NCBI GenBank assembly: GCA_028279985.1 | Contig: JANQMR010000021.1 | Coordinates: 1 to 58,217 of the forward strand | DNA length: 58,217 bases | Source of the DNA: Woeseiaceae bacterium | GTDB lineage: Bacteria > Pseudomonadota > Gammaproteobacteria > Steroidobacterales > Woeseiaceae | Direction of reading: 5' to 3' | Shown: positions 53,901 to 58,217 of the stretch, in pieces | Numbering within the stretch: the stretch's first letter is position 1 | How the letters are laid out: each line of letters starts with the position of its first letter | Notes under the pieces: generated by a model | Database searches by the model: none | Seen by the model: only the letters and a program-made list of their open reading frames with translations | What the model was told of the DNA's origin: nothing | Made by a program: the position numbers and the translations under genes

Positions 53901-56900
53901 CAGTTGTCCATACGATCCGATGGCGTGGAAACGTCTTGACGGCGAAGAGCTTCAGTCCCGTTGGGAGGAATCGGAGCAATATTGGATATTGAGGCGCCTC
54001 ATTGCACAGCGAAAAATAAAGAAATACATGCAGGAGGGCGGAGCCAAGGGGAAGCCGGATCCTTCGGTAGATGCGCCCGCACTTATCCAGATCCGTAGGG
54101 AAGGCGAGGCAATCGACGCGCTGGATGTACAGCTCAAGTCACTTCGCGCTTGGTCGGGCCATAGTTCTGATCCTGCTCTGATGGAGCAAATTCGAACACT
54201 GGCGCAACGTGTTCGTGTGGCTGTCAGCCGACTCGCAGATACTCCGCAAGGACTGATAGACGTTCGCGGTAAGGCAATGGCCCTTCTTGAGAATGGGAAC
54301 GATTTGTTGGCGCCAGATGCTCCTATAGGGATCGCGGCCGAGAACTATACTCGGTCGCTGCAAAATCTTCGTCAGGTCATCGAGGAATTTGAGACCCAGG
54401 CAGGTAACTCGATTAGGGAGGTCTTGTCTGATGGTGGGTATTCACTGGAGAAACTACAGGAGGTGGCAGATCTGATTGCTGAGCGCCACGCTGATCTGAA
54501 TCATTGGTGTGGTTGGCAGCGACGTCGGAATGAGGCTCTAGACCTCGACCTTGGGCCGCTGGTCGAAGGCATTGAATCTGCTCAGGTCCCATTTGAAGAA
54601 ATACCCGAAACGTTTGAGGCTGCCTATTGTGCTTGGTGGTCGGAGAGAATTCTCGACGAAGACGAGGTACTACGTACGTTCTCCAGCGTCGAGCATGAGG
54701 ATACGATTCAAAAATTTCGAGAACTCGATGATCTTTTTCAGAGAACAACAGCACAGTACATTGAGGCCCGGCTCAGCGCTGGAATGCCGCGTGTCGGTGA
54801 TGTTTCACAGAGTTCCCAGTGGGGCCTGATTAAACGAGAAATTACCAAACGTGCGCGTCACAAGCCTGTTAGAAAACTCCTGGAGGAAGCGCCGGATGCG
54901 ATTATGCGACTCGCTCCGTGTTTGATGATGTCTCCCCTGTCAGTTGCTCAGTATTTGTCATCAGACCAATCTCTATTCGACGTGGTCATATTTGATGAGG
55001 CATCCCAAATCACTGTTTGGGATGCAGTCGGGTCTATAGCGAGAGGCAAGCAGGTCATTGTTGCCGGCGACCCAAAGCAGATGCCACCTACCAATTTTTT
55101 CAGCCGCACAGACGATGATGCGGATGGCGATATAGATTACGGCGGTGATCTGGAAAGCATCCTGGACGAGCTAAGAAGCTCGAATGTGCCGGAACTCACG
55201 CTCAATCTACACTACCGGTCGCGACGAGAAAGCCTCATTGCCTTCTCGAACGATCGTTATTACGACAATGGTTTGGTGACATTTCCTACACCCGAACGTC
55301 CAGACAGAGGGTTGCGTCTGGTTCGGCCAGAGGGTTTCTACGACCGAGGAAAATCACGAACCAATGAAGGCGAGGCGCGCGCTATCGTCGCGGAAATAGT
55401 AAGACGATTGAATTCCGATGATCCTGGAACCAGGGATAGTACGGTCGGGGTCGTCTCGTTCAATTCGGAACAGCAATCGCTGATTCAGGATTTGCTGGAT
55501 CTAGAACGATCCAAGAACCCCGGAATAGAGTGGGCATTTGCAGAAGACTCCACAGAGCCCGTGTTCGTTAAGAATCTCGAAACCGTTCAGGGTGACGAGC
55601 GCGATGTGATCCTATTCAGCGTCACCTATGGGCCCGATCGGGCTGGCAACGTCTATATGAACTTCGGTCCATTGAATCGTGACGGTGGAGAGCGCCGTAT
55701 AAACGTAGCAATGACCAGGGCGCGCTCGGAGATGGTGGTATTTTCGACTATGCATCCCGACAAAATTGACTTGTCCCGTACTAACGCTAGGGCGGTCGCA
55801 GATCTAAAACACTTTCTGGAATACGCCGAACGCGGGCCAGATGCTTTGGCGGCGGCAGTGCATGGCTCCCTTGGCGACTTTGAATCACCGTTCGAGTCGG
55901 CTGTTGCAATAGGGCTTCGGGATAAGGGATGGACTGTGCATCCGCAGATAGGTGTTTCTGCATTTCGGATAGATTTGGGCATAGTTCATCCGGATCACCC
56001 CAGTGTCTATCTGGCCGGCGTTGAGTGTGACGGTGCGATGTACCACAGTTCTGCGTATGCTCGTGAGAGAGACAAGATTCGTCAGTCAGTGCTTGAGGGG
56101 CTAGGTTGGACGTTGTTTCGCGTGTGGTCAACAGACTGGTGGATAAATAAAGCAGGAGCACTGGAGGACCTCGACAAAAAGCTACAGGAACACCTTAGAG
56201 CAGATCGGGCAAAGCAAGCATGTGCTGAGTCTAAGACGGACGAGGATGGCGTCACGGACGGCGTCGATGTATCAGAGGAACCCGACGTGTCTGAAAACGG
56301 CGATACGCCGAAACCGATTTGGTCTGGAACCAGACAAGTTGCGAATTTCGCGGGCGATATCGCTACTAACCGGCTTGACAATCCCACCGCCGCGAGCGAT
56401 ACCAGCGCACCTGTCGAGAGCTTCGATCAGATTGGCGCTAGTGAATTCAAGCAAACAAAGAAGTACGTGCAGGCAATAGTCCAAATTGATACCGGTTCGG
56501 AGCAGCTTGGGCAGATGAGCCCTGCGGCGCTTGTCGATACGATAGTGCAGGTCGTCGAAACAGAATCGCCGGTCCATGTAGATGACGTAATTCGCAGGCT
56601 GACCCATGGGGCTGGTTTTCAAAGAGCTGGCGCACGTATTCAGGATGTAATTGATCGGGCAATCGGGTTGGCCGTCCGCCGTAAGCGCGTTCGGAAGAAA
56701 AAGTCTATCTTGTGGCGATTTGATCATCATAAGCCTGATGTGCGTGACAGAAGCGATCTGCCTGCCCAGGACAAGAAACTAGACCGCATTTCGCCGGAGG
56801 AAATCGCCGTTGCATTACTGGGTGTTGTACGCCGTAATTTTTCGCTTTCTGAAGACGATACTGTTTCCGAGGCGGCGAAAGACCTAGGCTTTCAGCGAGT

Positions 56901-56997
56901 TACAGCTGCAATGCATACGCAACTACTGCGAATTCTGAATGCTCTGATAGCGAAAGAGTTGCTGATGCGAGATGAGAGAACAATAAGCACTCGTTAA
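50995..56997 (+). CDS. DUF4011 / SF1 helicase / Vsr-like nuclease / DUF3320 protein
   Basis: A 2000-residue multidomain protein. The N-terminus has a transglutaminase-like domain with C227 (VATCLDTALLLAA) and H253 (NEHAFVGVWL). DUF4011 follows (about 375-620; RIERWHRKLLDLSARNP). The SF1 helicase has Walker A GPPGTGKSQT at 696-705, DEASQ at about 1334, GDPKQMPP, LNLHYRSRRES, VQGDERDVI and VAMTRAR. Roughly 600 residues separate Walker A and B. A Vsr/MTES_1575-like nuclease (about 1633-1715) has ECDGAMYHSS and FRVWSTDWW. DUF3320 is near 1830-1905, with a C-terminal helical tail. This architecture is reported, as I recall, among single-gene antiphage systems. AT-richer than core genes. Confidence 0.9.
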   Translation: MNPSTEQFNYPANIQCITARKINFACHQNSYSVLRDLHVENVNETDVLENLAITLESDPAFLKPKTWHVDKIEPGGRVPVRNKDVDLVGQYLAEIRESISGSLTIRVKQNGNVVGELSQPIELLAPNEWGGAGFMPELLAAFCLPNDPAIDRIIHSASKILRRAGKSDAIEGYKSGSRQRVWEIASAIYAAVANFGISYSAPPASFEINGQKIRLPNQILEGRVATCLDTALLLAAAFEQAGLNPIITLLNEHAFVGVWLQPEKLASVTNDEAEVLRKRFQLSELVLIESTFATSQPTPPFSRAVKRAMDHLEPDSDASFVTAVDIARARAHRISPLGFRSDRDGLAGGDDDGADVQLPLEEAPALPDFDQELEEEKPETPAGRIERWHRKLLDLSARNPMLNHRSTKSSLAIYCPDPGALEDKLAAGARISVVPVPKAKSEEQDRELHSQRTGELIDEAYAQDALEQNQVLVRLTKEELDKRLVEIYRKAQTSLQEGGANTLYLALGFLLWKRDEKDGRRFRAPLILMPMSLQRQSVRSGVKMVVHDDETRFNTTLLEMLRKDFGINIRGLDGALPEDESGIDVAGVWNKVRRAIKESPGFEVVEDVVLGHFSFAKYLMWKDLVDRTDDLRQNPVVRHLIDTPRDAYDSSIAFVGRDEIDRNFKPADFLAPLPADSSQMAVLASADRGKDFIVIGPPGTGKSQTISNLIAHMLGIGKTVLFVSEKTAALDVVYRRLDEVGLGRFCLELHSNKARKTDVLNQLKEAWSASLAKAEEAWDEEANTLLSLRNRLNKLVDQLHHKHLNGMTAHYGLGVKVRDEALAQRVSFSWPSGSQHSKVELDRIREAVSLLQVQARTVGEVSGSPFQVISHGDWSPTWAREMLTSATKLSSAAREVEATCEALSSSTEVRLPDRSIKRLESFGEFSDVLKAAYRKQTAFALEAEGQDRIEALERSIEHLKAYAVAQAKLSCPYDPMAWKRLDGEELQSRWEESEQYWILRRLIAQRKIKKYMQEGGAKGKPDPSVDAPALIQIRREGEAIDALDVQLKSLRAWSGHSSDPALMEQIRTLAQRVRVAVSRLADTPQGLIDVRGKAMALLENGNDLLAPDAPIGIAAENYTRSLQNLRQVIEEFETQAGNSIREVLSDGGYSLEKLQEVADLIAERHADLNHWCGWQRRRNEALDLDLGPLVEGIESAQVPFEEIPETFEAAYCAWWSERILDEDEVLRTFSSVEHEDTIQKFRELDDLFQRTTAQYIEARLSAGMPRVGDVSQSSQWGLIKREITKRARHKPVRKLLEEAPDAIMRLAPCLMMSPLSVAQYLSSDQSLFDVVIFDEASQITVWDAVGSIARGKQVIVAGDPKQMPPTNFFSRTDDDADGDIDYGGDLESILDELRSSNVPELTLNLHYRSRRESLIAFSNDRYYDNGLVTFPTPERPDRGLRLVRPEGFYDRGKSRTNEGEARAIVAEIVRRLNSDDPGTRDSTVGVVSFNSEQQSLIQDLLDLERSKNPGIEWAFAEDSTEPVFVKNLETVQGDERDVILFSVTYGPDRAGNVYMNFGPLNRDGGERRINVAMTRARSEMVVFSTMHPDKIDLSRTNARAVADLKHFLEYAERGPDALAAAVHGSLGDFESPFESAVAIGLRDKGWTVHPQIGVSAFRIDLGIVHPDHPSVYLAGVECDGAMYHSSAYARERDKIRQSVLEGLGWTLFRVWSTDWWINKAGALEDLDKKLQEHLRADRAKQACAESKTDEDGVTDGVDVSEEPDVSENGDTPKPIWSGTRQVANFAGDIATNRLDNPTAASDTSAPVESFDQIGASEFKQTKKYVQAIVQIDTGSEQLGQMSPAALVDTIVQVVETESPVHVDDVIRRLTHGAGFQRAGARIQDVIDRAIGLAVRRKRVRKKKSILWRFDHHKPDVRDRSDLPAQDKKLDRISPEEIAVALLGVVRRNFSLSEDDTVSEAAKDLGFQRVTAAMHTQLLRILNALIAKELLMRDERTISTR

Positions 56998-57077
56998 GTT
57001 ATCGATCGCCAAAGGCTAGCAAGGATTCAGTTCGTCATCCCAGATAGAGGTCGTATGTTGTCCCGCGGCCACATACT

Positions 57078-58010
57078 CTAAGGGTATAACGTCAATGTGT
57101 AGTCGGCAGCCAACGCTGCATTATCGAGATTGGGCATCATTGTGTGTCGTGTGATGTTCAGATCGTAGAGTTCACGTAGGAGATTGTCGGCTTCAGATGC
57201 CGGAAGGGTTACCTGATGTAACTGCAGTTTACCAGACGAGTTGAAATTCCAAAGTGCTTGGTTAGTTGATGGCCAACATCCATGATCTTTGTAATAGAGG
57301 TTTGCGGTCTTAATATTTGTGAATACGCCCTGTTGTGCCCTTATGTTTTGACCACTGCGTGGAACTCTGACTAACTCAATGGGATATTTCTCCTCACGGA
57401 GGGTACGTGACTTGGTGTATATAATCGCGATTTTCTGAGTTGGTAAGGGTGGTTCGTTTGCGAACGAGGATGCACCGTATGCAGCAAAGTAACACGCAAC
57501 TAGCGGGGACTCTGTCCAGTCCAGCAATCTGGTAGGGACGCCATGGTGCTGCGCTAGACCGGTCGCTCGTGCAAACGATGGGGATGGAAAGGGCTTGGAA
57601 TAATCATAGCTTTTGTCGTTCAAGTACGCGGCTTGGATTATCTCAATGCCCCGCTTCGCCTCTGCAAAGTCCAGTGGCGTTTCCAAGCCTAAGGCATCGG
57701 CAGTTTCCAGAAACGTAAAGATCGCTCGCGCTTCCGCATGAAGATGACTTCCCATAGCCGTCAATGTTTGATTCTTGCTCGGTCCAGTCCACGGAGGTTG
57801 GGGCGTGAATCTGTCGAGAGAATTCGGCCGAAACGCTGACGGATACAGAGCCCAATCGGCGTTCGCTTGCCCGCGAAATATCATTCCGCCGGTGCCAACT
57901 TGGAGCGCATCGTACTTATGGGAGCTTTTGAGCCATGGCTGGTCGAGAAAGTATCGAATAACTTCGCTGGCCTTGTCGAATGAATTTCGTTTTGAGTAGT
58001 AGAGCGCCAT
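57078..58010 (-). CDS. FRG-domain protein
   Basis: A 310-residue protein with the FRG motif at 45-47 (GGMIFRGQANADWALYPSAFR) and the second conserved block LAQHHGVPTRLLDWTESPLVACYFAA, plus RAQQGVFTN. FRG domains are common in phage-defence and toxin contexts and may be related to ADP-ribosyltransferase-like folds; the activity is not established. It is convergent with the helicase gene, 80 nt away, and upstream of the right IS copy. Confidence 0.88.
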   Translation of the reverse strand: MALYYSKRNSFDKASEVIRYFLDQPWLKSSHKYDALQVGTGGMIFRGQANADWALYPSAFRPNSLDRFTPQPPWTGPSKNQTLTAMGSHLHAEARAIFTFLETADALGLETPLDFAEAKRGIEIIQAAYLNDKSYDYSKPFPSPSFARATGLAQHHGVPTRLLDWTESPLVACYFAAYGASSFANEPPLPTQKIAIIYTKSRTLREEKYPIELVRVPRSGQNIRAQQGVFTNIKTANLYYKDHGCWPSTNQALWNFNSSGKLQLHQVTLPASEADNLLRELYDLNITRHTMMPNLDNAALAADYTLTLYP

Positions 58011-58027
58011 ACAGTTGGTATTGTAGT

Positions 58028-58217
58028 TAGTCGGCCCTGAAGAAGTCGGTTTTCAGATGCTATGTGGTGATAATAGAAGCTGTTGAGGTATGAGAGCCGC
58101 GCGGATATTGAGCCAAAGAATCCTCAGATGCCTGAGGATCAGTCGCAGATTCTGGCCGGCACCGCAAAGGATGACGTTGATGGCATCGCCGTCAACGCCT
58201 TTGAGGTAGTTGCGGCC
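58028..58217 (-). mobile_element. IS5-family element, 3' end and transposase C-terminus (partial)
   Basis: The minus strand encodes an intact transposase tail (RNYLKGVDGDAINVILCGAG, QNLRLIL, LSPHSI-stop) ending at TGA 58055-58053. The flank TAGTCGGCCCTGAA at 58028-58041 is the reverse complement of the left copy's end (50625-50638). This copy has CAG where the left copy has TAG. The rest lies outside the window, so intactness cannot be judged. Confidence 0.88.

Overview
The window looks like a chromosomal segment of an aerobic or microaerobic gammaproteobacterium with a high-GC core genome. Supporting evidence is a complete cbb3 oxidase locus (ccoNOQP-GHIS), a fabA/fabB pair, Entner-Doudoroff genes controlled by HexR with a textbook HexR box, and a phenylacetate (paa) cluster. 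I cannot name the genus from sequence alone.

Layout. 1-5.76 kb is a lower-GC accessory patch: a transposase-like C-terminal scrap, diverged direct repeats, an Rhs fragment, a candidate immunity gene and a large Rhs protein whose C-terminus carries an HEXXH metallopeptidase motif. The Rhs signal peptide is cut off by one in-frame TAG. 5.9-19.4 kb is a respiration block: a FixJ-type regulator, a DksA/TraR-like zinc-finger protein, a tandem UspA protein and a PAS hybrid histidine kinase, followed by ccoNOQP, a small membrane protein, ccoGHIS and a UreH/DsbD_2-type membrane protein. 19.4-23 kb has a TSUP permease, S-formylglutathione hydrolase, fabB and fabA. 23.2-34.4 kb is aryl-acetate catabolism: paaABCDE, paaI, paaX, divergent paaZ and a fused indolepyruvate:ferredoxin oxidoreductase. 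34.5-37.3 kb has a Usp protein, an SDR and a DUF2189 membrane protein. 37.4-44.6 kb is glucose entry through Entner-Doudoroff (zwf, pgl, edd, glk), divergent hexR and a LacI-type regulator. 44.7-45.6 kb is a RES/Xre toxin-antitoxin pair.

45.6-58.2 kb is an AT-richer, probably acquired defence-like island: a Fic protein with a non-canonical active site, an inositol-monophosphatase-family enzyme divergent from a Nudix-like protein, then a 2000-residue helicase-nuclease (transglutaminase-like, DUF4011, SF1 helicase, Vsr-like, DUF3320) convergent with an FRG-domain protein. The last two genes lie between two oppositely oriented IS5-family 3' ends. The IMPase/Nudix-like pair and the IS-bracketed helicase/FRG module are the best candidates for undescribed biology.

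Two other themes stand out. Many gene borders carry short degenerate tandem repeats, often of 14 bp and often including the upstream stop codon. The clearest is a 47-bp triplication between paaX and paaI that creates two 16-codon coupled mini-cistrons. Second, the antitoxin has a near-perfect promoter so close to its ATG that a leaderless mRNA is predicted, with a palindromic operator inside the promoter spacer.
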